Below are positions 23,384-33,027 of a stretch of DNA of 62,259 nucleotides, in pieces; the first letter of the stretch is position 1, and each line of letters begins with the position of its first letter. This DNA comes from an uncultured Collinsella sp. (GTDB lineage: Bacteria > Actinomycetota > Coriobacteriia > Coriobacteriales > Coriobacteriaceae). The stretch spans positions 1-62,259 of the forward strand of contig CAAERJ010000022.1 in NCBI GenBank assembly GCA_900758375.1. The letters run 5' to 3'. The notes under the pieces were generated by a model. That model did not search any database, had not been told where the DNA came from, and was given only the letters and a program-made list of their open reading frames with translations. A program made the translations under genes and the position numbers.

Positions 23384-25960
23384 ATGTGCGATTGCACAGA
23401 TCATAAGGACGAGATCCCTGCCTACGACGCGCAGGCCATTGAGTCCAAGTGGATGAAGGCCTGGGAGGACTCCAACCTCTTTGCCGTCGACACCGACGAC
23501 AGCAAGCCCAAGAAGTATGTGCTCGAGATGTTCCCGTATCCGTCGGGCGATCTGCACATGGGCCACGCGCGCAACTATACCATCGGCGATGCTATGGCCC
23601 GTCAGGCCCGCATGCGCGGCTTTGACGTGCTGCATCCCATCGGCTTTGACGCCTTTGGCCTGCCCGCCGAGAACGCCGCCATCAAGCACAACACGCAGGC
23701 TGCCGCTTGGACGTATAAGAACATGGACCAGGCGCTCGCCACGATGAAGCGCATGGGCTTCTCCTACGATCTGGATCGCATGGTCAAGACCTGCAGCCCC
23801 GACTACTACCGCTGGGGCCAGTGGATCTTTGAGAAGCTGTGGGAAAAGGGCCTGGTCTACCGCAAGAAGAACCCGGTCAACTGGTGCCCTAACTGCAAGA
23901 CCGTTCTGGCCAACGAGCAGGTCACCGAGGGCAAGTGCTGGCGCTGCGGCACCGAGCCCGAGAAGCGCGACCTTGAGCAGTGGTACTTCAAGATCACCGA
24001 GTACTCCCAGGAGCTGCTCGACGACCTGGAGAAGCTCCCCGGCTGGCCCGAGCGCGTCAAGCAGATGCAGGCCAACTGGATCGGCCGCTCCGAGGGCGCC
24101 GAGGTCGACTTTACCCTGTGCGACCAGGATGGCGAGCCTATCGAGGGCGACGAGGGCAAGATCACCGTCTTCACCACGCGTGCCGACACCCTCTTTGGCG
24201 TCTCCTTCTTTGTCCTTGCTCCCGAGTACGCTCGTCTGCACGAGCTCGTCGAGGGCACGGAGTACGAGGAGGCCGTCACCAAGATCGTCGAGGACTCCAA
24301 GCATATCTCTGCCGTCGAGCGTGCCCAGGGCACCCTCGAGAAGCACGGTGCCTTTACCGGCCGCTACGTGGTGAATCCCGTCAACGGCGAGAAGGTCCCC
24401 GTGTGGGTTGCCGATTATGTCGTTGCCGACTACGGCACCGGCGCCGTCATGGCCGTTCCCTGCGGCGACCAGCGCGACTTTGAGTTTGCCCGCAAGTACG
24501 ACCTGCCGATCGTGCCGATCATCCTGGACGACGACGATCGCGCTGCCGTCGAGGCCAGTGGCGAGACCATCGATACCTTCCATGCCGAGACCGTCGACTG
24601 GGATTGCGCCCACGCTGCCGAGGGCACGCTCGTCCAGTCCGGCAAGTACACCGGCATGCGCGGCGGTAAGCACTCCGAGGGCGAAGCTGCCATCGTGGCC
24701 GACCTCGAGGCCATGGGTTGCGGTCGTCGCAAGGTCGAGTTCCGCCTGCGCGACTGGCTCATCAGCCGCCAGCGCTATTGGGGCAACCCCATCCCGGCCA
24801 TCCACTGCGAGCACTGCGGCATCGTGCCCGTGCCCGAGGATCAGCTGCCGGTGACGCTGCCCGAGAACCTAGACCTGGGCGCCGGCGAGACCCTCGCCGA
24901 GTGCAAGGACTTCTACGAGACCACCTGCCCGGTCTGCGGTCGCTCGGCCAAGCGCGAGACCGATACCATGGATACCTTCACCTGCTCCAGCTGGTATTAC
25001 CTGCGCTACACCGACCCGCACAACACCGAGCTGCCCTTCTCCCGCGAGGCGGCCGACCGTTGGATGCCCGTCGATAACTACATCGGTGGCATCGAGCACG
25101 CTATTCTGCACCTGCTCTACAGCCGCTTCTTTACCAAGGCGCTGCGCGACCTGGGTCTGCTGAGCGTGGACGAGCCCTTCACCAACCTGCTGTGCCAGGG
25201 CATGGTCAAGGACGAGAACGGCGATACCATGTCCAAGTCCAAGGGCAACGTCGTGCCCCCGAGCTCGGTTATCGAGCCCTACGGCGCCGACACCATGCGT
25301 CTGGCGATCCTGTTTATCGCCCCGCCCGAGAAGGACTTCGACTGGGATCCCAAGGCCGTCGAGGGCGCCAACCGCTTTATCAAGCGCGCCTGGCGTATCG
25401 TGTGGCAGCTCGTCCAGTCGGGTGACGCCAACGTAGCCTTCGACAAGTCCGTGCTCGACGAGACCGCGATGAAGCTCTACCGCGAGCGTCACCGCACCAT
25501 TGCCAAGTGCACCGAGGACTTCGATCGCGGCCAGTTCAACACCGCGATCTCGGCCGTCATGGAGCTCGTCAACGCGGCGAGCGCCTACCTCAACGCCACC
25601 GAGGGTGCTGACCGCGACAAGGCCCTGTGCTACGGCGTGGCCAAGGACATTGTGAGCGTCCTGGCGCCCATCTGCCCGTTCTGGGCCGACGAGCTGTGGC
25701 ACGAGGCGCTCGGCTGCGAGGGCAACGCCTACACCGCCGCCTGGCCCGAGTTCGACCTGGCCGAGTCCATCGAGGACACGGTGCAGATCGTCGTCCAGGT
25801 GCTCGGCAAGGTCCGTGGCCGCATCGACGTGCCCCGCGATGCCTCCAACGAGGAAATGCAGGCTGCCGCCGAGGCTGCTGTCGCCAAGTGGACCGAGGGC
25901 AAGACGGTCGTCAAGGCCATTTGCGTGCCCGGCAAGCTGGTCAACCTGGTGGTTAAGTAA
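23384..25960 (+). CDS. leuS: Leucyl-tRNA synthetase
   Basis: A class I synthetase of 858 residues that charges tRNA-Leu. HMGH at 58-61 is the HIGH-type motif, two CxxC pairs (CPNC, CWRC) form the zinc module at about 155-180, and the CP1 editing domain includes TVFTTRADTLFG. The second signature reads DTMSKSKGN, so the usual first lysine of KMSKS is threonine. The C-terminal domain is present. I chose ATG 23384, which has AAAGGAG in front and gives the usual N-terminal length; the frame is open back to 23258, but that would lie inside the big hairpin. A terminator follows. Confidence 0.95.
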   Translation: MCDCTDHKDEIPAYDAQAIESKWMKAWEDSNLFAVDTDDSKPKKYVLEMFPYPSGDLHMGHARNYTIGDAMARQARMRGFDVLHPIGFDAFGLPAENAAIKHNTQAAAWTYKNMDQALATMKRMGFSYDLDRMVKTCSPDYYRWGQWIFEKLWEKGLVYRKKNPVNWCPNCKTVLANEQVTEGKCWRCGTEPEKRDLEQWYFKITEYSQELLDDLEKLPGWPERVKQMQANWIGRSEGAEVDFTLCDQDGEPIEGDEGKITVFTTRADTLFGVSFFVLAPEYARLHELVEGTEYEEAVTKIVEDSKHISAVERAQGTLEKHGAFTGRYVVNPVNGEKVPVWVADYVVADYGTGAVMAVPCGDQRDFEFARKYDLPIVPIILDDDDRAAVEASGETIDTFHAETVDWDCAHAAEGTLVQSGKYTGMRGGKHSEGEAAIVADLEAMGCGRRKVEFRLRDWLISRQRYWGNPIPAIHCEHCGIVPVPEDQLPVTLPENLDLGAGETLAECKDFYETTCPVCGRSAKRETDTMDTFTCSSWYYLRYTDPHNTELPFSREAADRWMPVDNYIGGIEHAILHLLYSRFFTKALRDLGLLSVDEPFTNLLCQGMVKDENGDTMSKSKGNVVPPSSVIEPYGADTMRLAILFIAPPEKDFDWDPKAVEGANRFIKRAWRIVWQLVQSGDANVAFDKSVLDETAMKLYRERHRTIAKCTEDFDRGQFNTAISAVMELVNAASAYLNATEGADRDKALCYGVAKDIVSVLAPICPFWADELWHEALGCEGNAYTAAWPEFDLAESIEDTVQIVVQVLGKVRGRIDVPRDASNEEMQAAAEAAVAKWTEGKTVVKAICVPGKLVNLVVK

Positions 25961-25989
25961 GCACTGCGAGCATAGTTGACGTACAAAAG

Positions 25990-26025
25990 ACGAGGGGCGA
26001 TCCGGCTGGGTCGTCCCTCGTTTTG
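25990..26025 (+). terminator. Terminator after leuS
   Basis: ACGAGGGGCGA (25990-26000) pairs with TCGTCCCTCGT (26011-26021) around a 10-base loop, followed by TTTT. Confidence 0.75.
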
Positions 26026-26064
26026 CGTTATATGCCCTGCCTGTCTTGTGCCTAGCGCCACCCT

Positions 26065-26637
26065 CTACGGAATGTGTACCAGGTCCCTAAAGTAGACGTT
26101 GCCGGTTTGCTCCTCAAACATCCAGATGTTGAGGTAGATGTCGTTGAGGTCGTTGTTCACGTCAAAGTCCGGATCGTCGAAGGTGCCTACAAAGGTGAGC
26201 ATCGCGGTCGCTTCTTCGCCTGCGGCGACGGGCTGGCGCATGCGCACGTCGCGGACGACACCGTTGACGTAGGCATAAGCATCAACATCGCCAAACATCA
26301 TGTCGGCATCGGTGTTGTTTGTCACCGCAAAGACCAACACGGCGTCGCCGTAGCCATCCGTGTCCTTGCCCACGCAGGTAACATGAACGTTCTCGTCTGC
26401 CTCTAGGTCGATGGGGAACTGTTCTTGAGGGTCGGGACCTAAGCCCTGGGGGTCGACTGTATCTTCGTCTATTTTGTCGAAACGCTCCGAAGGCGTCGTT
26501 TTCTCGACGGCTTTGGCGCTGCCGAGATCCGGCTCGCATGGTCCGGTTTTACCATCGACGTTGCTGCAGCCCGCCAGAGCGAACGAGCAGGCAGCGACGA
26601 CGAGCGCGGTCGCGCAGAGGGTGCCTAGGCGTTTCAT
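26065..26637 (-). CDS. Secreted lipoprotein of unknown function
   Basis: A 190-residue protein with a lipoprotein signal peptide: MKRLG, a hydrophobic stretch to residue 22, then the lipobox LAGC with Cys24 as the lipidated residue. The mature part is acidic, with a beta-sandwich-like second half (HVTCVGKDTDGYGDAVLVFA, then VTNNTDADMMF). This recalls DUF5067/DUF4352-type surface lipoproteins, a weak fold-level resemblance. It stands alone, convergent with leuS. The 370 bp after its 5' end contain no further gene before the rimP promoter. Confidence 0.7.
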   Translation of the reverse strand: MKRLGTLCATALVVAACSFALAGCSNVDGKTGPCEPDLGSAKAVEKTTPSERFDKIDEDTVDPQGLGPDPQEQFPIDLEADENVHVTCVGKDTDGYGDAVLVFAVTNNTDADMMFGDVDAYAYVNGVVRDVRMRQPVAAGEEATAMLTFVGTFDDPDFDVNNDLNDIYLNIWMFEEQTGNVYFRDLVHIP

Positions 26638-26893
26638 GGTGTCTCCTTGCCGTAGAGGATCCGGAAGGTTGTGCGGTCTATGCGTGAATACGGCTTATCT
26701 GTTCCAGAATGTCCCTTACGAGAATTCTGACCGATGTGCGCTCGGGGATGGAATGCCCATAGGGCCCGATTCGGACGGTGCGCTGGGACGTATGGCCCGT
26801 TTTGGGGCTTTTGGGTGGGCGCCGCGCAGGATTCCTCGCCAAATTGTTCTATTCTTGTGGAGAAGCTGTGGGCGCGCTGACCTGCGAATTTCT
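26638..26893. other. Gap between lipoprotein and rimP promoter
   Basis: This stretch contains the divergent promoter zone of the lipoprotein and nothing else I can support. Open frames crossing it on both strands lack family-like sequence. Confidence 0.4.
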
Positions 26894-26900
26894 TTGACGC

Positions 26901-26929
26901 TTGCACGTTTTCGCAGGTATTGGTATAGT
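26901..26929 (+). promoter_or_regulatory. Promoter of the rimP-nusA-infB operon
   Basis: TTGCAC (26901-26906) and TATAGT (26924-26929) are separated by 17 bases. They lie just upstream of the leader hairpin at 26956-26983 and the rimP start. Confidence 0.6.
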
Positions 26930-26955
26930 TTGCTTGCAAATGAAGTTGAAATTGA

Positions 26956-26988
26956 AAGAAGTGGGGTTTCGGCCCCGCTTCTTTTTTG
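26956..26988 (+). promoter_or_regulatory. Terminator-like hairpin in the rimP leader
   Basis: AAGAAGTGGGG (26956-26966) pairs with CCCCGCTTCTT (26973-26983) followed by a T-run (to 26987). It lies about 25 nt into the transcript and 20 bp before the rimP ATG. It has the form of an intrinsic terminator and may control readthrough, perhaps by NusA autoregulation. Confidence 0.65.
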
Positions 26989-27007
26989 TATGGATGGAGG
27001 TGCCGCA

Positions 27008-27502
27008 ATGGTCAAGACCAAGACCGAGCAGGCGATCATCGACGCGCTCGAGGCCGTCGCTCCCCAGCACGATGTCGATATTGTCGACGTTGAGCTCGTG
27101 GGCGCCACCAAGGCCCCCTGCGTGCGTGTGCGTATCGAGGGTGCCGAGGGTCAGAGCCTGTCGCTCAACGACGTCACGGCCAATACCAAGTGGGTCGGCG
27201 ACGTAATCGAGGAGCTCGACCCCATTTCTTCGAGCTATACGCTCGAGGTGTCGAGCCCGGGTATGGCGCGCCCGCTGCGCCGTCCGCGCGACTTTGCCCG
27301 CTTTGTGGGCGAGGACTGCGAGCTCACCTCCACCGCCACCGAGGGCCGTCGCAAGTACTCCGGCAAGATTGCCGCCGCGACCGAGACGAACGTGACCCTC
27401 GGGCTCGAGGACGGCGAGTTCGTCACCCTCGATTTCTGTGATGTTAAAAAGTGCAAGTTGAAGCCCACCTACGACTTCAAGCCCGCGAAGGAAGGAAACT
27501 AA
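27008..27502 (+). CDS. rimP: Ribosome maturation factor RimP
   Basis: RimP (164 residues) is needed for 30S subunit maturation. The N-terminal alpha/beta domain contains VDIVDVELVG and the conserved LEVSSPGMARPLRRPRDF segment; an SH3-like C-terminal domain follows (SGKIAAATETNVTLGLEDGE). The start is ATG 27008, behind GGAGG, right after the leader hairpin; the in-frame extension to 26474 crosses promoter and terminator signals and is not coding. It is the first gene of the operon with nusA and infB, starting at the promoter 26901-26929. Confidence 0.92.
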   Translation: MVKTKTEQAIIDALEAVAPQHDVDIVDVELVGATKAPCVRVRIEGAEGQSLSLNDVTANTKWVGDVIEELDPISSSYTLEVSSPGMARPLRRPRDFARFVGEDCELTSTATEGRRKYSGKIAAATETNVTLGLEDGEFVTLDFCDVKKCKLKPTYDFKPAKEGN

Positions 27503-27503
27503 C

Positions 27504-28748
27504 ATGGCAGCATCCGACATGATGTCCGCCCTGATGGAGCTTTGCCAGGAGAGGCACATCGACCAGCTCTACCTGATCGACCGCCTGGAGCAGTCGCTCG
27601 CCAAGAGCTATGCCGAGATCCTGCATCTTGAGTGGGGCGCCAAGGTGACCATCGACCGCACCACCGGCAAGATCTACGTCTACCGTCTGGAGCCGATTGA
27701 CGATTCCATGGACGAGGAAGGCAACTTCACCGAGTTCGAGGAGATCGACGTCACCCCCAAGAACACGAGCCGCATCGCCGCCCAGCACGCCAAGGCCGAG
27801 ATCAACGCCATCGTGCGCAACTCCGCCCGCGAGCAGATCTACGAGGAGTTCTCCGGCCGTATCGGTGACCTCATCAGCGGTACCGTGCTGCAGTCCACGC
27901 CCGACTTCACGATCGTCAAGATCCGCGATGGCGTCGAGGCCGAGCTGCCGCATTTTGACCAGCGCCGTTACGAGAACGAGCGCAACGAGCGTCCGATGGG
28001 CGAGCGCTATCTGCACAACCAGCACATCAAGGCCGTGATCATCGACGTCCGCGACCCCAACTCCAACCTGCAGCCGGTTCGCGGCGAGCACAGCCGTCCG
28101 CCGATCGTCATCTCCCGCACCCACCCCGAGCTCATGCGTCGTCTGTTTGAGCAGGAGGTGCCCGAGATCTATGAGGGCACCGTCCAGATCAAGTCGATTG
28201 CCCGCGAGCCCGGCCAGCGCTCCAAGGTCGCCGTCCACTCGCTCGACGACCGCCTGGATCCCGTGGGCGCCTGCGTCGGCCCCAAGGGCAGCCGCGTTCG
28301 CGCCGTCGTGGGCGAGCTCCGCGGCGAGCGCGTCGACGTCATCCTGTGGGATGCCGATCCGGCCGTCTACGTCGCCAACGCCCTGTCGCCCGCCAAGGTC
28401 ACCCGCGTCCTCATCGACGAGGAGAAGGCCTACGCCGGCGTCATCGTGCCCGACGACCAGCTTTCGCTCGCAATCGGCAAGGAGGGCCAGAACGCCCGCC
28501 TCGCCGCTCGCCTGACCGGCTGGCACATCGACATCAAGTCCGAGACCCTTGCCGCCGACATCCTCAAGAACGTCCCCGTTCACGAGGAGCCCGCCGCCGA
28601 CCTGATCGGTGACGAGGACGACGACGTCCGTCGCTGCGAGTACGTGTCCGAGGACGGCATTCAGTGCCGCAACCAGGCCCGCCCCGGCTCCCGTTTCTGC
28701 GGTGTCCACGACACCGACGCCTTCGATGATGCGGAGGACCTGATCTAG
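27504..28748 (+). CDS. nusA: Transcription factor NusA with a Cys/His tail
   Basis: NusA (414 residues) binds RNA polymerase and nascent RNA to control pausing and termination. Its N-terminal domain (to about 130) is followed by an S1 domain (GRIGDLISGTVLQ) and two KH domains (RSKVAVHSLDDRLDPVGACV; LAIGKEGQNARLAARL). The C-terminal extension contains Cys-x8-Cys-x8-Cys-x2-His (CEYVSEDGIQC, CGVH), a possible zinc-binding tail that is unusual for NusA. The acidic repeats of proteobacterial NusA are absent. It begins one base after the rimP stop. YlxR, which often follows nusA, is missing here. Confidence 0.93.
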   Translation: MAASDMMSALMELCQERHIDQLYLIDRLEQSLAKSYAEILHLEWGAKVTIDRTTGKIYVYRLEPIDDSMDEEGNFTEFEEIDVTPKNTSRIAAQHAKAEINAIVRNSAREQIYEEFSGRIGDLISGTVLQSTPDFTIVKIRDGVEAELPHFDQRRYENERNERPMGERYLHNQHIKAVIIDVRDPNSNLQPVRGEHSRPPIVISRTHPELMRRLFEQEVPEIYEGTVQIKSIAREPGQRSKVAVHSLDDRLDPVGACVGPKGSRVRAVVGELRGERVDVILWDADPAVYVANALSPAKVTRVLIDEEKAYAGVIVPDDQLSLAIGKEGQNARLAARLTGWHIDIKSETLAADILKNVPVHEEPAADLIGDEDDDVRRCEYVSEDGIQCRNQARPGSRFCGVHDTDAFDDAEDLI

Positions 28749-28839
28749 CGCGCGGTCGCGCCGGGCAGGTCCCGGCGCATCTCCCACGCTCGTTCAGTCT
28801 CTAGGCACCCAAGGTGCCAGAAAGGGTAGGTGAAGTCAT

Positions 28840-31554
28840 ATGGCAAAAGTCCGTGTGTCCACCCTGGCCAAAGAGTTCGGCATGACCTCCAAGGAACTGA
28901 TGGGTCATCTCGCCGAAATGAAGATTCCTGCTAAGTCCGCTTCCTCCGCTCTGGAGGACGCTTACGTCGCCATGGTCCGCAAGCAGCTCGCCTCGGTGAT
29001 CGAGGCCCGCGCCAAGGAAGTCGAGGCCGCCAAGCAGGCCGAGGAGGAGGCAGCCGCCGCCGAGGAGGCAGCGCGCGCTGCCGAGGCCGAGCGTGAGCGC
29101 ATCGCCGCCGAGAAGGCACGCGAGGAGGAGCGCCGCCAGTTCGCCGCCGCCCAGGCTGCCGAGGAGGCCGCCCGCGCCGAGGCCGAGGCCAAGAAGAAGG
29201 CCGAGCAGGAGCGCCTTGCCCGCGAGAAGGAGGAGGCTGCCCGCGAGGCCCAGCGCCGCGCCGTCCCCGCTTCCGACTCCGGTTCGCGCTTCCGTTCGTT
29301 GCTCGACCAGATCGCCGCACAGGAGACCGTGCTCAAGGAGAAGAAGGACGCCGAGGAGAAGGCCAAGGCCGAGCGCGCCTCCGAGCGCGGCAACCGTCGT
29401 GGCGGCAACAACGACCGTCGCGGTGGCCGTCGTAACGACCGCAACGCCTCCGACAGCAACTCCGAGCGCAACGCCTCCGAGAGCCGTCCGCACAGCCATC
29501 GCACCAACGCCAGCAACAACGTCGCTGCCGGCATGGACTTCCCCAACCCCGATAAGCAGGGCAAGGGCAAGAAGCGCAAGGGCGGTCACGGCAACGATGA
29601 GGACCACTACAGCCGCATGGCGCGTGAGGCCGAGGAGTACAGCCGCGAGAAGGTGCTCGAGGAGGCCCGCGCCGCCGTCGAGGAGGCCTCTCGCGAGTCC
29701 ACCGGTCGCCGCAAGAAGCGCAAGGAGAAGCGCGAGCGCGAGGCTGCTAAGGCCCAGGAGGAGCGCAAGATTGAGGAGGCGCTGGCCCAGGGCGTGAACC
29801 CCGAGGAGCTCGATGCCATCAAGGTCTCCCAGGGCGTTACCGTCCAGGAGCTTGCCGAGGCGCTCGACGTTCCGGCCAACGACATCATCAAGCGCCTGTT
29901 CCTGCTGGGCACGCCGCTCACGATGACGCAGTCCATGTCCGACGACCTCGTCGAGCTCGTTGCCGACGACCTGGGCCGTCAGATCAAAATCATCACCCCC
30001 GAGGAGGAGAACACCTTCTCGTTCTACGACGATCCCGCCGACCTTAAGCCCCGCGCCCCGGTCGTCACCGTCATGGGTCACGTCGACCACGGCAAGACGA
30101 GCTTGCTCGACGCCATCCGTCACACCGGTGTCGCTGCCGGCGAGGCGGGCGGCATTACCCAGGCCATCGGCGCTTCGCAGGTCATGATCAACGACCGCAA
30201 GATCACCTTCATCGATACCCCGGGCCACGCCACCTTTACGGCCATGCGTGCCCGCGGCGCCAAGGTGACCGACATCGTCATCCTGATCGTGGCTGCCGAC
30301 GACGGCGTCATGCCTCAGACCATCGAGTCGATCAACCACGCCAAGGCCGCCGGCGTACCCATCGTCGTCGCCGTCAACAAGATCGATAAGCCGGGCGCTA
30401 ACCCCGACCGCGTGCGCCAGGAGCTCACCGAGTACGGCATCATCCCCGAGGAGTGGGGCGGACAGAACATGTTCGTCAACATCTCGGCCAAGCAGAAGAT
30501 CGGTATCGACGACCTGCTCGAGACCGTGCTGCTCCAGGCCGACGTGCTCGAGCTCAAGGCCAACCCCGACACCTTTGCCTCCGGTAACGTCCTCGAGGCT
30601 AAGCTCGACAAGGGCCGCGGTTCGGTCGCTACCGTGCTGGTGACCCGCGGTACCCTGCACGTGGGCGATACGCTGGTCGCCGGTCTTACCTACGGCCGCG
30701 TCCGCGCCATGCTCGATCCCAAGGGCAACGCCGTCACCGAGGCCGGCCCCTCCGACGCCGTCGAGATCCTGGGCCTGCAGTCCGTGCCCAACGCCGGTGA
30801 CGAGTTCCGCGTGTTCGAGGACGAGCGCGAGGCTCGCGCCCTGGCCGATGAGCGTTCGCTCAAGGCCCGTATCGAGGAGCAGAGCCGCGTGAAGCACGTC
30901 ACGCTCGAGAACCTCTTCGAGACCATCGCCGACGCCGAGGTCAAGGAGCTCAACCTGATCATCAAGGCCGACGTCCAGGGTTCCATCGAGGCCCTTCAGG
31001 ACTCGCTCGACAAGATGGATCAGTCCGAGGTCCGCATCAACACGATCCACTCCGCTGTCGGTGCTATCAACGAGACCGACGTCGTCCTGGCCGACGCCTC
31101 CAACGCCATCATCATCGGCTTTGGCGTGCGTCCCGACGGCAAGGCCCGCTCCGCCGCCGAGCGCGAGGGCGTCGAGATTCGTTGCTACGACGTTATCTAC
31201 AAGTGCCTCGAGGAGCTCGACGCTGCCCGCATCGGCATGCTCAAGCCCACCGAGGTCGAGGTCTCCACGGGTACCGCGACCGTCCTGGACACCTTCAAGG
31301 TGCCCAAAGTCGGCATCGCCGCCGGTGTCCGCGTCGAGGAGGGCGAGATCGCCGCGACCGATTCCGTGCGCCTGGTGCGTGACGGCATTGTGGTCTTCAA
31401 CGGCAAGATTGCCTCGATGCGCCACTACAAGGACGAGGCCAAGAGCCTCAAGAGCGGTTCCGAGGGCGGCATTGGCCTGGAGAACTTCCAGGACATCAAG
31501 CCCGGCGACCAGATCGAGGGTTACCGCATCGACCAAGTTGCCCGCACCGAGTAG
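28840..31554 (+). CDS. infB: Translation initiation factor IF-2
   Basis: IF-2 (904 residues) is the GTPase that brings fMet-tRNA to the 30S subunit. It has an N-terminal IF2N domain (VRVSTLAKEFGMTSKELMGH), then about 270 residues of charged, alanine/glutamate/arginine-rich low-complexity linker. A second IF2N-like part follows (VTVQELAEALDVPANDIIK). The G domain shows VMGHVDHGKTSLLD, DTPGH and NKID, and the C-terminal domains run to the fMet-binding region. The start is ATG 28840, preceded by AGGGTAGGTGAAG. The long antisense frame through it is an artefact of GC-rich codon bias. Confidence 0.95.
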   Translation: MAKVRVSTLAKEFGMTSKELMGHLAEMKIPAKSASSALEDAYVAMVRKQLASVIEARAKEVEAAKQAEEEAAAAEEAARAAEAERERIAAEKAREEERRQFAAAQAAEEAARAEAEAKKKAEQERLAREKEEAAREAQRRAVPASDSGSRFRSLLDQIAAQETVLKEKKDAEEKAKAERASERGNRRGGNNDRRGGRRNDRNASDSNSERNASESRPHSHRTNASNNVAAGMDFPNPDKQGKGKKRKGGHGNDEDHYSRMAREAEEYSREKVLEEARAAVEEASRESTGRRKKRKEKREREAAKAQEERKIEEALAQGVNPEELDAIKVSQGVTVQELAEALDVPANDIIKRLFLLGTPLTMTQSMSDDLVELVADDLGRQIKIITPEEENTFSFYDDPADLKPRAPVVTVMGHVDHGKTSLLDAIRHTGVAAGEAGGITQAIGASQVMINDRKITFIDTPGHATFTAMRARGAKVTDIVILIVAADDGVMPQTIESINHAKAAGVPIVVAVNKIDKPGANPDRVRQELTEYGIIPEEWGGQNMFVNISAKQKIGIDDLLETVLLQADVLELKANPDTFASGNVLEAKLDKGRGSVATVLVTRGTLHVGDTLVAGLTYGRVRAMLDPKGNAVTEAGPSDAVEILGLQSVPNAGDEFRVFEDEREARALADERSLKARIEEQSRVKHVTLENLFETIADAEVKELNLIIKADVQGSIEALQDSLDKMDQSEVRINTIHSAVGAINETDVVLADASNAIIIGFGVRPDGKARSAAEREGVEIRCYDVIYKCLEELDAARIGMLKPTEVEVSTGTATVLDTFKVPKVGIAAGVRVEEGEIAATDSVRLVRDGIVVFNGKIASMRHYKDEAKSLKSGSEGGIGLENFQDIKPGDQIEGYRIDQVARTE

Positions 31555-31565
31555 GGGGTAGCGCT

Positions 31566-31976
31566 ATGAAGCAAACGCAGGCAACCCGCCGTTTGGGCGA
31601 GCAGCTTCGCGAGAAGCTTGGTTATATCCTGCTCTTTGAGGTTTCCGATCCGCGTCTCGACCTGGTCACCCTGACTGCGGTCGAGGTCGCGGTGGACCGT
31701 TCGTTCGCACGCGTGTACGTGTCGTGCGATGCGAGCCGCTACGATGAGGTCATGGAGGCGCTTGCCAGCGCCAAGGGCCGTATTCGCAGCCTGTTGGCTC
31801 GCTCGCTCGATTGGCGCGTCACGCCCGAGCTCGATTTTCGCATCGATCGCTCGACCGATGAGGCCGAGCGCATCACGCGCGCGCTGGAAAACGTTCCCGC
31901 CACGCTTGCGATCGAAAAGGACGAGGACGGCTACCCCATAGAGGATGCCGCCCAGGAGGCAGCTTTAGATGACTAA
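31566..31976 (+). CDS. rbfA: 30S ribosome-binding factor A
   Basis: RbfA (136 residues) is a KH-like protein required for 16S rRNA 5'-end processing and cold adaptation. It shows the family N-terminus (RLGEQLREKLGYILL), then VSDPRLDLVTLTAVEVA, and the RVTPELDFRIDRSTDEAERI end. The start is ATG 31566, 11 bp after infB. Its stop codon overlaps the start of the DHH-phosphoesterase gene by eight bases, which implies translational coupling. Confidence 0.92.
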   Translation: MKQTQATRRLGEQLREKLGYILLFEVSDPRLDLVTLTAVEVAVDRSFARVYVSCDASRYDEVMEALASAKGRIRSLLARSLDWRVTPELDFRIDRSTDEAERITRALENVPATLAIEKDEDGYPIEDAAQEAALDD

Positions 31977-33012
31977 TTCCGCCGACCTCGCCTCGTGCGA
32001 GTCTGCAGATATTAAACGACGCATCCTCGAGCTCATCGAGGGTGCGTCCTCCATTGCGATCTCGGGTCACACCTCTCCCGACGGCGATGCCCTGGGCTCC
32101 GTGTTGGGCCTGGGCCTCTCGCTTATGAAGGTGTTCCCCGACAAGGACATCGCCCTGCTACTGGCAGACGACGATCCCGTTCCTCGCATCTACCGTTTTA
32201 TGGAGGGCGCCGATCTGCTGGTGCCGGCATCTACCTACACCGGCAACCCGGACCTGTTCATTTCGGTAGACGTGCCGGTCGTCGAGCGCCTCAATAATTC
32301 CGCCGAGGTGTTGCGTCGTTCGGCCCACGTGGCGTGCTTTGACCACCACCCGGCGCGCGAGGAGTTTGCCGAGGTCAGCCTTAGGTGTGTCAATGCCGCT
32401 GCTTGCGCCATGATTATCGACCGCTTTTTGGCCGATTGCGGCATCACCGCAAGCGACAGCATCGCGACCTGCCTGCTGTGTGGCCTGGTCACCGACACCG
32501 GTCGTTTTCAGTATCAGAACGCCGACGCCGCAGCGTTTCATGCTGCTTCGCGTCTGGTGGCGCACGGTGCCGATCCGGCGCGCGTCGCGCTCGAGGTCTA
32601 TCAGAGCATGCGTGTCGAGTTCCTGCACCTTAAGTCCATCGTCATGGGTCGCATCAAGACGGTTGCGCACGGGCGCGTCGCGTATAGCTATGCGTACGAG
32701 AGCGACCTTAAGGAATGCGGCGTCACCTCGGACGAGTGCGACGGCCTGGTCGATGTGGTGCGCGCGGTGATGGGCGTCGAGGTCTGCCTGTTCCTTAAGG
32801 GCATCGAGGGCGATACCAAGGTGCGCGGCAACCTGCGCTCCAAGGGCGATCTTGATGTTTCCGAGATTGCGGCCAACTTTGGCGGAGGTGGGCACCACGC
32901 TGCCGCCGGCTTTACCAACGCCGGAACGATTTCCGAGACGCTCACCGCGGCACTTCCCATGCTGGCCGAGCTGGTAGGGGAGGATCCCGCTTCGGTGACC
33001 GTCGAGCTCTAA
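31969..33012 (+). CDS. DHH-family oligoribonuclease / pAp phosphatase (NrnA-like)
   Basis: A 347-residue DHH/DHHA1 phosphoesterase, which degrades very short RNAs and pAp. SGHTSPDGDALGS near residue 30 holds the metal-binding HxxxDxD part, FDHHPAREE the DHH motif, and GGGGHHAAAG near the C-terminus the substrate-binding part of DHHA1. It overlaps rbfA and is followed 15 bp later by truB, a common order in Gram-positive bacteria. The ATG 31969 start is fixed by the overlap. Confidence 0.9.
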   Translation: MTNSADLASCESADIKRRILELIEGASSIAISGHTSPDGDALGSVLGLGLSLMKVFPDKDIALLLADDDPVPRIYRFMEGADLLVPASTYTGNPDLFISVDVPVVERLNNSAEVLRRSAHVACFDHHPAREEFAEVSLRCVNAAACAMIIDRFLADCGITASDSIATCLLCGLVTDTGRFQYQNADAAAFHAASRLVAHGADPARVALEVYQSMRVEFLHLKSIVMGRIKTVAHGRVAYSYAYESDLKECGVTSDECDGLVDVVRAVMGVEVCLFLKGIEGDTKVRGNLRSKGDLDVSEIAANFGGGGHHAAAGFTNAGTISETLTAALPMLAELVGEDPASVTVEL

Positions 33013-33027
33013 CTTTTTGGATGGTAC

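Noticed and set aside
26474..27007. Long N-terminal extension of RimP
   Set aside because: It contains the promoter and leader hairpin and exceeds the family length; ATG 27008 fits exactly.
28801..31536. 911-residue open frame antisense to infB
   Set aside because: It is composed of Leu/Gly/Ala/Asp-rich text mirroring the codon bias of IF-2, has no family motifs, and runs against a certain gene.
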